Numbered from the stretch's first letter, positions 55,073 to 64,000 are shown. The stretch: 64,000 bases of DNA from Salinigranum salinum (GCF_009176545.1 NZ_VTOJ01000001.1:682001-746000), one strand, 5' to 3'. The notes: generated by a model from the letters alone, not told the origin. Numbers and translations are program-made.

Positions 55073-55360
55073 ATGCCTGAAGAAGTCCTGTTCAAATCAG
55101 AAAGCGACCAGAGTCGAGAAGAAATTGCAGCGTACCTTCGAAAAGTCGCGGATAATCTTGAAAATGGTGATGCGATTACCCTGAAAGCAGGCTCCGAGTC
55201 TGTAACGCTGAATCCCCCTGCCCGACCGACATTTGAAGTCAAAGCTGAACGCGAAGGCCCAGCTGGCAACATGACTGAGCGAAGTATCGAATTCGAGCTG
55301 GAATGGGACGAGAACGACGGTGAGAAGGGTGGCGGAGGTGGTAAGCTAGAAATTGAGTAG
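55073..55360 (+). CDS. Amphi-Trp domain-containing protein
   Basis: 95 residues, acidic, starting MPEEVLFKSESDQSREEIAA. The central strand-loop pattern (LKAGSESVTLNPPARPTFEV then ERSIEFELEWDEND) and a Gly-rich linker before the acidic end match the amphi-Trp domain, a haloarchaeal and bacterial family of unknown function whose conserved tryptophan lies in an amphipathic strand. A leaderless promoter is visible. Codon use is more AT-rich than neighbouring metabolic genes. Confidence 0.8.
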   Translation: MPEEVLFKSESDQSREEIAAYLRKVADNLENGDAITLKAGSESVTLNPPARPTFEVKAEREGPAGNMTERSIEFELEWDENDGEKGGGGGKLEIE

Positions 55361-55515
55361 TTACTCCCGACACACGCTCAGAACTATATTCAAAAGCATT
55401 TAGCTAAGACAAACGAAACCGATGTGCTGAACTCACCCTCTCTATCTTGCACGTCCTTTTCAATCAATATGTAATCTGTCACGTGAGAAGGTATGGACTC
55501 TTACGCCGATCCCTA

Positions 55516-55877
55516 TCAGGACTCGCCGAGGTCGACCGTCACCGTCGACTTCGCTGCGCGCCCGCCAGCTCGAGCCGCGCGTCGACGGTCAGCGACGTCG
55601 CGCCCGCGAGCAGGAAGTCCAGCGTGAGCGTGCTCCGCTCCTGCTCGCCGAGGTCGGGGATCGAGAGCGTCGTGTCCGACCCGTCGTTCGTCCGGCCGAA
55701 CTCGATGGACGGGAACGGGGCCCCCGTGGGCCGACGCAGGGACACCTCCGGCGGGACGCCACGTGGGGTCTCGTCGGTCGTGAACCACAGACGCACGGCG
55801 TCGAGTCGAGTGCCGGTGGCGTGGGGGACGCTCACACCGAACGGGCGGGCGTGCGGTCGGGACGAGCGCGACGCCAC
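55516..55877 (-). pseudogene. Frameshifted or degraded gene, family not recognised
   Basis: One minus-strand frame encodes ARPFGVSVPHATGTRLDAVR through LDFLLAGATSLTVDARLELA; a natural-looking C-terminus, RAAKSTVTVDLGES, continues in another frame after about 55565. Joining them would need a frameshift, so this is either a dead gene or a sequencing error. The beta-rich sequence resembles no family I can name. No upstream partner is clear. Confidence 0.4.
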
Positions 55878-56049
55878 GCGGAGGCGGCGTCGACGCTGGT
55901 AGACTGTCGGTCTCGGCGTCGGTCGGGCGTGCGAGCGAGACCGTCCGCTCGGGCGGACGGGAGAGACGAAAACGAACCTGGTGGTGACGGTGCCGGCTCG
56001 ATCGACGCGTCGGCGACGACGCGACCGGGAGCGGTCGACTCCCTCGTCT

Positions 56050-57099
56050 TCAGTAGTCGTAGACGTAGGCGGCGACGTCGAGCATCCGGTTGGAGAACCC
56101 GTACTCGTTGTCGTACCACGTCAGGATCTTCGCCTGCTTCCCGTCGGCGACGACGTTCGTCGACTGGAGGTCGACGTACGACGAGTGCGGGTTGCCGAGG
56201 ATGTCGCGGGAGACGATCTGGTCGTCGGTGACGCCGAGGACGCCCGCCATCTCGCCGGCCGCGTAGTCCATGAACGCGTCGTTGATCTCCTCGGCGCTCG
56301 GCTCGCTCTCGAGGTTGACGACCAGCTCCGTGATCGAGCCGTTCACGGTGGGGACGCGGATCGCCATCCCGTCGAGTTTCCCCTCGAGCTGCGGCAGGAT
56401 CTCGGTCGTCGCCTGCGCGGCGCCCGTGGAGGTCGGCACCATGTTCTCGGCCGCGGCACGGCCACGCCGCCGTTTCGACTGCGGCGCGTCGATGATGCTC
56501 TGGCTCCCCGTGTACGAGTGGACCGTCGTGAGCTGGCCGGCGACGATGCCGAACTCGTCGTCGAGCACCTTCGCGACGGGCGTGACGGAGTTCGTCGTAC
56601 AGGAGGCGTTGGAGACGACGTCCTCACCCTCGTACTCGTCGTGGTTGACGCCGTAGACGATCTGCTTGACCGGCGTCTCGCCCTTCGGCGGCGCGCTGAT
56701 GACGACTGTGTCCGCGCCCGCGTCGACGTGTGCGCCGGCGTCCTCGTACGTGCGGAAGATGCCCGTACACTCGAGCGCGACGTCGACGTCGAGGTCGTCC
56801 CACGGGAGCTCCGCGGGCGACTGGACGTTGAACAGGTCGACCGACGTCCCGCCGATCGTGAGCTGGTCGTCCTCGAGTTCGACGCCGTCGAGACGCGGCA
56901 TGACGGAGTCGTACTTCGCGAGGTACGCCATGTCGTCGAACGCCATCACGTCGTTGATGCCGACGAGGGCGACGCGCGGGCTCTCCAACACCGCGCGGAA
57001 GATGTTGCGACCGATGCGCCCGAAGCCGTTGAGTCCCACCCTGACGACCTCCTCCGCGGGGACGTCGTCACCGGCACTCAGGTACGATTTTTCACTCAT
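56050..57099 (-). CDS. gap: Type I glyceraldehyde-3-phosphate dehydrogenase
   Basis: 349 residues, about 17 longer at the N-terminus than bacterial enzymes. VGLNGFGRIGRNIFRAVLES binds NAD(P); NASCTTNSVTPVAKVL has the catalytic Cys; the C-terminus has ILTWYDNEYGFSNRMLDV. It oxidises glyceraldehyde 3-phosphate. Family knowledge places the type I enzyme in haloarchaeal glycolysis and the type II enzyme in gluconeogenesis. Its promoter lies in the 190-base gap shared with hsp20. Confidence 0.96.
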   Translation of the reverse strand: MSEKSYLSAGDDVPAEEVVRVGLNGFGRIGRNIFRAVLESPRVALVGINDVMAFDDMAYLAKYDSVMPRLDGVELEDDQLTIGGTSVDLFNVQSPAELPWDDLDVDVALECTGIFRTYEDAGAHVDAGADTVVISAPPKGETPVKQIVYGVNHDEYEGEDVVSNASCTTNSVTPVAKVLDDEFGIVAGQLTTVHSYTGSQSIIDAPQSKRRRGRAAAENMVPTSTGAAQATTEILPQLEGKLDGMAIRVPTVNGSITELVVNLESEPSAEEINDAFMDYAAGEMAGVLGVTDDQIVSRDILGNPHSSYVDLQSTNVVADGKQAKILTWYDNEYGFSNRMLDVAAYVYDY

Positions 57100-57290
57100 A
57101 ATCGAGTTAGTTACGGTAGTGTATGCACGACCGTGGACTAAATCTGTTTCGGAACCTCGATTACTCTTTGGGTGTTCTGTCGCTCGACTGCCGGAACGTC
57201 CGCGGCCGCTCGGTTTCGTCCGCCTGGGTTGTTCTCGCAGATGATTCGTGTTACAGAAGGCTTTTGGTACGAAAAACCATACCTCCGTCC

Positions 57291-57656
57291 ATGCGAAGAG
57301 ATGACCGTGACGATCCGTTCGACTCCATCTTCGGCGAGATCGAGCGGATGATGAGCGAAATGACTGGCGGCGACACCACCGGGTTCGCCTCCGAGACCCA
57401 CGTCGACGTCTTCGACGAGGGCGACACGATCCGCCTCGTGGCGGATCTCCCCGGTGTCGAGAAGGACGCGATCGATCTCAAATGTGACGGCGAGACGCTC
57501 ACGGTCTCTGCGGCCTCGAACCGACGCGAGTACGACGAACGCATCCGTCTCCCCGCGCGCGTCGACGAGCACTCCGCCGCCGCGTCGTTCAACAACGGCG
57601 TCCTCCAGGTGACGCTCGAGAAGGTCGAGGACTCCGCGGCGATCGACGTCGAGTAA
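57291..57656 (+). CDS. Hsp20/alpha-crystallin small heat-shock protein
   Basis: 121 residues from the ATG at 57291. The alpha-crystallin domain runs from SETHVDVFDEGDTIRLVADL through LPGVEKDAIDLKCDGETL to FNNGVLQVTLEKVED; the usual IxI-type C-terminal tail is shortened to AAIDVE. It holds unfolding proteins. A TATA-like element (CTTTTGG, about 57261-57268) lies about 27 bases upstream. Confidence 0.92.
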   Translation: MRRDDRDDPFDSIFGEIERMMSEMTGGDTTGFASETHVDVFDEGDTIRLVADLPGVEKDAIDLKCDGETLTVSAASNRREYDERIRLPARVDEHSAAASFNNGVLQVTLEKVEDSAAIDVE

Positions 57657-57675
57657 CTCCCCCACTCGCCCGCTC

Positions 57676-58554
57676 TTATTCGGCCGCTCGCGACTCCACG
57701 AGCCCCGCCAGCGTGTCGTAGAAACCGTCGTCGTACTTCGCGGCGTCGTCGATGGTCGGCCGCGCGTTGGTCTCACCGACGACGACCCGTTCGCCCGAGA
57801 CGAGCAGATCCACGCCGAGGTAACCGATGCCGAGCGCTTCGGCCACCGACTCGGCGAGGCGCCTGTGTTCGGGTGAGAGATCGACCCGTTCGGCCTCGGC
57901 GCCCCGGTGGACGTTGTGTTTCCACCGGCCGCGCTCCCGCGCGTCGGGCGGGAGGCGTCGTTCGACGCCGCCGTAGCAGTCGCCGTCGACGACCATCACC
58001 CGGTAGTCGCGCGCGTCGGGGAGGAACTCCTGGACGAGGTAGGACTTGTCGCCCGTCGCGCGGTAGTCGTGGACGAGGTCGAGGTAGTCGGCGACGCCGA
58101 GGAGCGAGTCCTCGTCCTCGACCCTCGTGACGCCGACGCCGCGGGTCGCGGAGTTCGGCTTCACGACCAGCGGATACGCCATACCCGAGACCGCGTCGAC
58201 GAGGTCGGCCTCGGACAGAGGGTTCGAGAGCATGACGGTCTCCGGCACCGGGAACCCCGCCCGCGAGAGTTCGGCGACGACGCCGGCCTTGTTCCGCGAG
58301 GTCAACACGGCCTCGCGGTCGTTCACCCACGGCACGCCGAGGAGCGCGTCCAGCGCGCCGCCCTCCATGGTCCGCGAGGGGTAGACGAACCCGACGTCGA
58401 CGTCGGGAACCACGTCGCCGGCGGGATCGTCGGCGGTGAGCCGGATGGATCGCTCTTTCGACTGGACGCCGACGACCTCGATCCCCCGATCGGCGAGCGG
58501 GTCGCGCATCCGCTCGAACGTCTCCTCCTGCGTGGTGACCGCCAGTCGGAGCAT
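57676..58554 (-). CDS. RimK-type ATP-grasp ligase
   Basis: 292 residues. The ATP-grasp fold has AYPLVVKPNSATRGVGVTRV (phosphate loop), SYLVQEFLPDARDYRVMVVD and LGIGYLGVDLLVSGERVVVG followed by ETNARPTIDDAAKY (metal ligands). RimK-like enzymes add amino acids, often glutamate, to proteins or cofactors. It converges on hsp20 with a 19-base gap. Substrate unknown. Confidence 0.85.
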   Translation of the reverse strand: MLRLAVTTQEETFERMRDPLADRGIEVVGVQSKERSIRLTADDPAGDVVPDVDVGFVYPSRTMEGGALDALLGVPWVNDREAVLTSRNKAGVVAELSRAGFPVPETVMLSNPLSEADLVDAVSGMAYPLVVKPNSATRGVGVTRVEDEDSLLGVADYLDLVHDYRATGDKSYLVQEFLPDARDYRVMVVDGDCYGGVERRLPPDARERGRWKHNVHRGAEAERVDLSPEHRRLAESVAEALGIGYLGVDLLVSGERVVVGETNARPTIDDAAKYDDGFYDTLAGLVESRAAE

Positions 58555-58627
58555 GCCCTACCCGAGGGACGACGGGAGAAAAACGGTTCGACGGCGGCCG
58601 TACGTGCGTCTCGTCCGCGACGGAGGC

Positions 58628-59158
58628 TCAGGCGACGAGCAGCTCTTCGCCCTTCTCGACCACGACGCGACACGGCGGCGACATCTTGTTGTACGAGCGC
58701 CGGAGCGCGTCCTTGGCGATCTCGGCGTGTTCGGGCTGGCAGTAGATGCTGAAGACGATCTCGCCGTTCTGGACGCGTGCGGCGGTGCCGACGGGCTTGC
58801 CGAACGCCTGGCGCATCCCGTCGGAGACGCGGTCCGCACCCGCGCCCGTCGCCTGTTTGTTCTCGCGGATGACGTGGTGGGGGTGTTTGTGGAGGATCAT
58901 CTTGTAGTTCTCCTGCCCCACCTGCTTCAGCATGCGGCGGTTCGCCGACAGGCGCGCCGACTCGAGCGAGCCGTGGCGGATCTGGCACTCCTCCTCCACG
59001 CGGAGGCTGATGTGGACCGGGTAGTCGTCGGGGCCGGTCTGGAGGTTGCCCATGTTGAACTGTGCGATCTTCGAACCGGGGACGCCCGTGATGTACTCCC
59101 GTCGGGTGTACGCCGACGTGTCGATCTCCCGGTACATCGAGGCCGGTTTGTCTGCCAT
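58628..59158 (-). CDS. rpl10e: 50S ribosomal protein L10e (uL16 family)
   Basis: 176 residues, normal archaeal length: [31 protein letters not shown], then [20 protein letters not shown] and [20 protein letters not shown]. It binds the 50S near the peptidyl-transferase centre. Confidence 0.96.
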   Translation of the reverse strand: MADKPASMYREIDTSAYTRREYITGVPGSKIAQFNMGNLQTGPDDYPVHISLRVEEECQIRHGSLESARLSANRRMLKQVGQENYKMILHKHPHHVIRENKQATGAGADRVSDGMRQAFGKPVGTAARVQNGEIVFSIYCQPEHAEIAKDALRRSYNKMSPPCRVVVEKGEELLVA

Positions 59159-59405
59159 GGTTACTTGCGTTGGCGAACGTCCACGCGGGCTAAAAGGGCT
59201 TCGAAGCGTCTCCTCCGCCGTGTGGCTGTTTCGGCGGCCGACTCCGAGCGAATCGGGATCTCCTCGAAGACGACCGGTGGCTCGACGCAGCGCACGATCG
59301 TCGCGTTCCGTCGTGGCACCTCGGTTTCGCGTCCGTCCGGCTCACGGTCTCCGGGGACGTGTCACTGCGCCGATCCTGTCCCCTCCCTCTCTCCCCCGAC
59401 CCCGC

Positions 59406-59564
59406 TCAGAGGACGAAGACGCCGAACTCGTGGCCGCAGTCACGACAGACGAGGTCGCGTCCGCGGAGCCGCTCGCCACCGCCGTCCGGGAGGATCGCGT
59501 CGAGATCGGTTCGGACGGGCTCCCCACACGACGGACACGAGAGTTCGAGCTGTTCGTACGACAT
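59406..59564 (-). CDS. 52-residue zinc-ribbon protein
   Basis: A short gene on the minus strand from ATG 59564 to TGA 59406. It has two zinc knuckles, Cys10/Cys13 (LSCPSCGEP) and Cys40/Cys43 (LVCRDCGHEFGVF), in a protein rich in acidic residues. Such small haloarchaeal zinc ribbons are frequent and mostly uncharacterised; they often have RNA- or protein-binding roles. It lies about 250 bases upstream of rpl10e on the same strand. Confidence 0.75.
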   Translation of the reverse strand: MSYEQLELSCPSCGEPVRTDLDAILPDGGGERLRGRDLVCRDCGHEFGVFVL

Positions 59565-59772
59565 ACCAGACACTCACGCGCTTATGAAAGTTAGCTATGA
59601 CACGACTAATCGTGTTAATCACATCCAAACACCACGCTCCCCGTGTCCGGTGACGCGCCCTCGCCGCGACGTCGCGACCGACTCGAGCCCCGACGGTGCT
59701 CGAACGTTTCCTCGCGCGACCGGGAACCGAACGTGATTTCTCCGTCGGCACGCCTCCTGTCGTCGAGAACCG

Positions 59773-60414
59773 ATGTTCCTCGTCTGCGACACCGAGGTCG
59801 ACCACGACGTGTACGGTTACCTTCCGCGCGCGCTCCGTGGACTCCTGCCCGACCACGAGCAGTACCACGTCCCGACACGGGATGAGACGCCGCCGCTCGA
59901 CGGCGTCGACGCGGTCGTCGTCACCGGCAGCACGGCCGGGGTGTACGAGGCCGACGACCGCCCGTGGATCCACCGGGCGGCCGCGTTCGTCCGGCAGGTC
60001 GTCGACCGGGAGATCCCGACGCTCGGCGTCTGCTTCGGTCACCAGCTCGTCAACGACGCGCTCGGGGGTCGCGTCGGACACCGAGGGCTGACGGCGCGAC
60101 TCGTCGAGGCCGACCTCGCCGACGACCCGCTCTTCAGGGGGGTCTCGCCGACGCTTCCGATGGTCCACGGCGACCACGTCACGCACACGGGAGACGGGAT
60201 GGAGCCCATCGCCAGCGCGGGGTACTACCCGTACCTGGCGACGCGCCACGTCGACGCACCCGTCTGGACGACCCAGTACCACCCGGAGTTCACCGCCGAC
60301 CTCCTCCCACGGATCGAGCGCGACTTCGGCTGGGAGGGGACGCGCGACTTCGCCGACGTCACGACCGAGCGGACGGTGGCGAACTTCTGTCGGCTCGCCG
60401 GTGTCGATTCGTGA
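59773..60414 (+). CDS. Class I glutamine amidotransferase
   Basis: 213 residues. GVDAVVVTGSTAGVYEAD, PTLGVCFGHQLVNDALGG (nucleophile Cys) and TTQYHPEFTADLLPRI (catalytic His and Glu) make a full Cys-His-Glu triad. It resembles GuaA-type amidotransferase domains of unknown partner. No synthetase gene follows, so its acceptor is unknown. Confidence 0.88.
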   Translation: MFLVCDTEVDHDVYGYLPRALRGLLPDHEQYHVPTRDETPPLDGVDAVVVTGSTAGVYEADDRPWIHRAAAFVRQVVDREIPTLGVCFGHQLVNDALGGRVGHRGLTARLVEADLADDPLFRGVSPTLPMVHGDHVTHTGDGMEPIASAGYYPYLATRHVDAPVWTTQYHPEFTADLLPRIERDFGWEGTRDFADVTTERTVANFCRLAGVDS

Positions 60415-60482
60415 GGTGACGGTCGACCAGTCCTCCCTCTCGGGCTCGTCGGTGACGGAACGATTATCCCGAATCGAGTTGT

Positions 60483-60872
60483 ATGATAACATACACCATG
60501 GAATTCGCGTGGCAATCCTTCGTCGAACCCGACCCGGAATCCGAACTCCAGGGAGTCGTCGGGTATCTGCAGCCTTCGCGGTACCGGACAGTGCCGAGAG
60601 TGCTCTGGCATACCCGCGAGATAGAAGCACAGCTCGCAGAGTCGGGCGGGCTGGTCGGCTACGCCCTGCGCGCCAAACTACCCCAGAAGAAGTTCTGGGC
60701 AGTCGCTGCCTGGGAGAGCGACGAGTCGCTCCAGCGCTTCGTGGAGAGCGATCCGCACGCCGAGATCAGAACGACGCTCGAACGAGCGATGAAAGAGAGT
60801 TGGTTCCAGAGGTTCGACGTGAGTGGCGAGGAGGTCCCGCTGAACGTTGACGAGGCTCTCGAGCGGGTCTGA
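60483..60872 (+). CDS. Small protein, likely dimeric alpha/beta-barrel (DUF3291-like)
   Basis: 129 residues (ATG 60501 is an alternative start). The sequence GYALRAKLPQKKFWAVAAW and ESDESLQRFVESDPHAEI follow the ferredoxin-like fold of antibiotic-biosynthesis-monooxygenase and DUF3291 proteins. No cofactor site is visible. It is transcribed just downstream of the amidotransferase gene with a 68-base gap. Confidence 0.65.
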   Translation: MITYTMEFAWQSFVEPDPESELQGVVGYLQPSRYRTVPRVLWHTREIEAQLAESGGLVGYALRAKLPQKKFWAVAAWESDESLQRFVESDPHAEIRTTLERAMKESWFQRFDVSGEEVPLNVDEALERV

Positions 60873-60979
60873 TTCGCAGAGGACACTCCGCTCGGACCAC
60901 TGTAACCGGAGAGATCGAACTGCCGAACACGTGCGGTGTACTCGGCAGGCCGTCTCCACCCACTCGTCGAGTGAGCGGT

Positions 60980-61735
60980 TCACCGACCGTCGCCGTCCTC
61001 ACTCGCCTCGTCGTCTTCTCCCTCGTCCGGCTCCAGCGCCACGAAGCCGAACCCCCGTTCGTCGAGCAGCGCCGCGGCCCGGTCGGTGACCGAGGGGGCG
61101 ACGAGCACCCCGCGGACGCCGACCGCGTCGTCCTCGCGGCTCACGGCGTCGACGTATCCCTGCAGTTGGCGGACTGCCGACGGCCCGACCCGCCGGCGTT
61201 TCAACTCGACGACGACGGGATGTCCCTCGGCGTCGCAGCCGAACACGTCGACCGGGCCGGCGGTCGTCTCCCGCTCTGTGTCGAGCGGTTCGAAGCCCGC
61301 CTCGACCAGCGACGGCTCCGCGAGCACTCGCTCTCTGAGGTCCTCCTCGCTCCCCACGAGCGAGAGATCGGCGCGCTCCGCGACCGAAAAGGCCGACAGT
61401 TGGTCGACGCGCTCGAACCGGACGTCGAGCACCTCCTCGGGCGTCGACCGGCGCGACTGCACCCGGAGGCGGCCGTCGCGGACGCTCGCGCGGTGTTCAC
61501 TCCCCGGTGGCTGCCAGTTGACCGGCGTTCGCTTCTCGTCGGTGTGGACCAGCGCCGAGCCGTCGGGTTTCAGGAGCACGAGTCGGTCGCCCGGCCCGAG
61601 CGAACTCGACGCACGACCGTCGTACTCGACGCTGCAGCGGCCGAAGACGACGACGAGGTCGCCCCGCTCGAACGCCCCCTCCAGCGCGACGAGGGCGTCG
61701 CGGTGGGTGGGCCGGTGGAGAGTCTCGACGCTCAC
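60980..61735 (-). CDS. nucS: Endonuclease NucS (mismatch/branched-DNA nuclease)
   Basis: 251 residues, complete. An N-terminal beta domain (about 1-125; GRCSVEYDGRASSSLGPGDR) is followed by the RecB-like nuclease with GPVDVFGCDAEGHPVVVELK and RRRVGPSAVRQLQGYVDAV. It gives post-replicative mismatch repair in organisms without MutS/MutL and acts with PCNA. The C-terminus is acidic. No conventional mutS is visible in the window. Confidence 0.93.
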   Translation of the reverse strand: MSVETLHRPTHRDALVALEGAFERGDLVVVFGRCSVEYDGRASSSLGPGDRLVLLKPDGSALVHTDEKRTPVNWQPPGSEHRASVRDGRLRVQSRRSTPEEVLDVRFERVDQLSAFSVAERADLSLVGSEEDLRERVLAEPSLVEAGFEPLDTERETTAGPVDVFGCDAEGHPVVVELKRRRVGPSAVRQLQGYVDAVSREDDAVGVRGVLVAPSVTDRAAALLDERGFGFVALEPDEGEDDEASEDGDGR

Positions 61736-61854
61736 ACCGGCGGTTGGCAGTCGGCGGGCAAAAACCGCGCGACCTCACAGCGGTTTCTGGAGCCGTGCGT
61801 CCCCGCCGCACGACTACGTGTCGGTTTAGGTTCGATCTCCCCTCGGTTCGAGCG

Positions 61855-63111
61855 ATGACGGACCACGTTGCCGCCGACACGGGGCTCGGAGAGCGCTTCG
61901 CGGTGACGACGAAGTGGCGGGCGCTGTTCGTGCTCTCGATCGCCGAACTGTTCGCCATGGCGCTGTGGTTCTCTGCGTCGGCGGTCGCCCCCGAACTCGC
62001 CGTCGCGTGGAACCTCACCCCGGCGCAGACCGGCTTCCTCACGAGCGCCGTCCAGATCGGTTTCGTCGTCGGTGCGCTCCTCTCGGCCGTGCTGACGCTC
62101 TCGGACACGATCCCGCCGCGCTACCTCTTCGCGGGATCGGCGCTCGCGGGTGCCGCGATCACCGCACTCCTCGCGAGCGTGGTCGAGAGCGCCCTCCCGG
62201 CCGTCTTCCTCCGCTTTCTCACCGGTGTCGCGCTCGCCGGCGTCTACCCGCCGGGAATGAAGGTCATGGCCGGCTGGTTCGAGCGGGGTCGTGGCCTCGC
62301 TATCGGGGCGCTCATCGGCGCACTCACGGTCGGCTCGGCCCTCCCACACCTCATCCGTGGGGTTGGCGGGATCGGTCGGCCGGACGTCGTCCTCTTCGTC
62401 GCTGCCGGCCTCGCGGCCCTCGGCGGCGTGCTCGTGCTCCTCGTCCGCCCCGGCCCACACCAGGCACCGGCCGCCCCGTTCGACCCCCGCGCCGTGCGAC
62501 GCATTCTCTCCGACAGGGGCACCCTCCTCGCCAACCTGGGGTACTTCGGACACATGTGGGAGCTGTACGCCGTCTGGACGTGGATCCCGGCGTTCCTGGC
62601 CGCGTCGTTCGCGGTCACCGGCGATCCGCTCGCCACTCCACAGGTCGCGGCGTTCGTCGCGTTCGCCACGATCGCCGTCGGCGGCCTCGGCGCGCTCGTC
62701 GCCGGCGTCGGCGCGGACCGGCTCGGTCGCACCACGGTCACGAGCGCGTCGATGATCACGAGCGGAGCCGCCTCACTGCTCGCCGGCGTCGTCTTCGGCG
62801 CGCCGCTCGTCGTGCTCGTCCCGTTCGTCCTCGTGTGGGGCTTTACCATCGTCGCCGACTCGGCGCAGTTCTCCGCCGCCGTCACCGAACTCGCCGAGGG
62901 GAGCTACGTCGGGAGCGCGCTCACGCTCCAGACCGCGCTCGGCTTCCTCCTGACCATCGTCTCCATCCAGCTCGTCCCTCGCCTGGTCGAGCTGGTCGGC
63001 TGGCAGTGGGCGTTCGCCCCCCTTGCAGTCGGCCCCGCGCTCGGGACGCTCGCGATGCTCCGCCTCCGGACGCTCCCCGAGGCGCGTCGACTCGCCGGTG
63101 GCCGCGGGTGA
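61855..63111 (+). CDS. Major facilitator superfamily transporter
   Basis: 418 residues from the ATG at 61855. About twelve hydrophobic segments are present (LFVLSIAELFAMALWFSASA; GFVVGALLSAVLTLSDTIPP; FTIVADSAQFSAAVTELAEG near the end). The MFS signature between helices 2 and 3 is weak; a charged DRLGRTT loop lies in the second half. The family includes nitrate/nitrite, sugar and cyanate porters; the substrate is not predictable. Confidence 0.88.
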   Translation: MTDHVAADTGLGERFAVTTKWRALFVLSIAELFAMALWFSASAVAPELAVAWNLTPAQTGFLTSAVQIGFVVGALLSAVLTLSDTIPPRYLFAGSALAGAAITALLASVVESALPAVFLRFLTGVALAGVYPPGMKVMAGWFERGRGLAIGALIGALTVGSALPHLIRGVGGIGRPDVVLFVAAGLAALGGVLVLLVRPGPHQAPAAPFDPRAVRRILSDRGTLLANLGYFGHMWELYAVWTWIPAFLAASFAVTGDPLATPQVAAFVAFATIAVGGLGALVAGVGADRLGRTTVTSASMITSGAASLLAGVVFGAPLVVLVPFVLVWGFTIVADSAQFSAAVTELAEGSYVGSALTLQTALGFLLTIVSIQLVPRLVELVGWQWAFAPLAVGPALGTLAMLRLRTLPEARRLAGGRG

Positions 63112-63157
63112 GTGCGACACTGGCGTAGACGCCACGAACGGAGCTCTCCGAAAGGAC

Positions 63158-64000
63158 TCAGCTCCAAGCGCGTGCGAGCCAATGAAACGTGTACTCCGAA
63201 AGGAGCAGGGCAGCCCCACTGAGGGTCGCTGTGATCAGTACGACAGCCAGGCTCAATAGATAGATCCACCCTAATTCCGAGAACATCAATGTGTTGACTG
63301 CGAACGCTCGGCTCTCGTCCAGACTAACGGCGAGTCCAATCGTCCCGCCGGTTCCAAGTCCGATCTCGAGAGAGGACTTCAGCGTCTCCGATTCGTAGAT
63401 CTTCGAACCACGGAGGTTGAAGATCGAGAGCCCTGTCAGGAGAAAGGCCCCCACGAGGCTCCCAGTGAACAGTGCCGCGATGCCGAACGACCGGAAGAGG
63501 TTGACGAGGCTGTCCCTGTCTTGATCTGGTGGAGAGGGAGTAGTGGTGCCCGGAGACGGCGTCACGGTTGACGGTGTGAGGGTCGGCCCCCCCTCGGTCC
63601 GGTCTGCTCCCCCGTGGACGACTTCTCTTCTGACGAGCCGTTTGTGATCCGTGTCACCAACAGTCACGTATCCTCTCATGTCATAGGCGGTATCGGGATC
63701 GACCTCGGTGCTGTTGAATCGAACGAGACAGGTGTCGTAACTGTTCGGCTCCAGTGTGACGTTTCTCACGAGTACGTCAGTGTCTGTCGGCAGATCGGTT
63801 TCGACCGAGCAGTTGGCGGGCAGACGCGAGTCGTTGTAGTTGATGATGGTGAACTCGACCACCACCGATTCGTTGGTCCCGATCCGTGTCGGTGGTTCGA
63901 CCTCCATGAAGACGTCCTGCTCCGGTAACTCTTCGTCTGGTGGTGGAGGTGAATAGTCCATCGAGGGAGAACCCATCAGGAGAGAGCCCGTCAGGAGGAG
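63158..64000 (-). CDS. Secreted-domain membrane protein, N-terminus cut by the window end
   Basis: The frame stays open to the last base and reads as a hydrophobic signal sequence (LLLTGSLLMGSP...), so the start is outside. An exoplasmic beta domain (about 20-110; ESVVVEFTIINYNDSRLPAN) is followed by a Thr/Pro/Ser-rich linker (PTLTPSTVTPSPGTTTPSPP), then helices FGIAALFTGSLVGAFLLTGL, a charged stretch and LLSLAVVLITATLSGAALLL. Family not recognised; it looks like a surface-anchored protein. Confidence 0.75.
   Translation of the reverse strand, partial: LLLTGSLLMGSPSMDYSPPPPDEELPEQDVFMEVEPPTRIGTNESVVVEFTIINYNDSRLPANCSVETDLPTDTDVLVRNVTLEPNSYDTCLVRFNSTEVDPDTAYDMRGYVTVGDTDHKRLVRREVVHGGADRTEGGPTLTPSTVTPSPGTTTPSPPDQDRDSLVNLFRSFGIAALFTGSLVGAFLLTGLSIFNLRGSKIYESETLKSSLEIGLGTGGTIGLAVSLDESRAFAVNTLMFSELGWIYLLSLAVVLITATLSGAALLLSEYTFHWLARAWS

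Overview
The window comes from a haloarchaeon (class Halobacteria). GC is high, proteins are acidic, TATA boxes sit about 27 bases before leaderless starts, and the gene set includes split RNA polymerase B and A subunits, aEF1A, aEF2, archaeal pilus genes, TFB, NucS and both haloarchaeal GAPDH types. I do not assign a genus.

Positions 1-11,170 are an accessory island, more AT-rich than the rest, ending at the 3' side of a tRNA-Ala(CGC) gene. It holds a partial HAD gene; a DUF4238 gene bracketed by imperfect direct repeats; a tightly overlapping operon of Cas4-like nuclease, reduced TFB and serine recombinase; a small winged-helix regulator; a protein of unknown function that looks widely transferred; an McrA-like SRA-HNH nuclease; a CARF-like winged-helix regulator with clustered palindromes; and a winged-helix protein, a GIY-YIG protein and a fusion of MCM termini around a restriction-type nuclease. 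The fusion has the zinc/OB amino part and winged-helix end of the replicative helicase, but a PD-(D/E)XK nuclease where the AAA+ motor should be. Together with the TFB lacking the usual B-reader stretch, this suggests an island using stripped-down copies of host replication and transcription proteins, probably for defence or mobile-element control.

Positions 11,178-31,023 are core information-processing DNA, mostly on the minus strand: rpoH-rpoB''-rpoB'-rpoA'-rpoA''-nusA, rpsL-rpsG, fusA, an ACT protein plus homoserine dehydrogenase, tuf-rpsJ and tRNA-Ala. It is interrupted by mscS and by a plus-strand pair (DUF5781 and a membrane protein). A tRNA-Asp gene follows, with two decayed tandem copies of its 3' end behind it, likely scars of integration.

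Positions 31,484-50,610 hold a MaoC-like protein, a histidine kinase, two CrcB fluoride channels, a pilus operon (ATPase, membrane platform, large Ig-containing pilin-like protein), a HerA-like ATPase, two isoaspartyl methyltransferase paralogues around another methyltransferase, an HVO_0476-type zinc protein with a pseudogene copy 2.5 kb away, a PQQ-repeat lipoprotein, and a glycosyltransferase-deacetylase pair.

Positions 51,027-64,000 are metabolic and housekeeping: aminopeptidase, type II GAPDH, phosphoglycerate kinase, type I GAPDH, amphi-Trp protein, Hsp20, RimK-like ligase, ribosomal protein L10e, a 52-residue zinc ribbon, a glutamine amidotransferase, NucS, an MFS transporter and a membrane protein cut by the window end.
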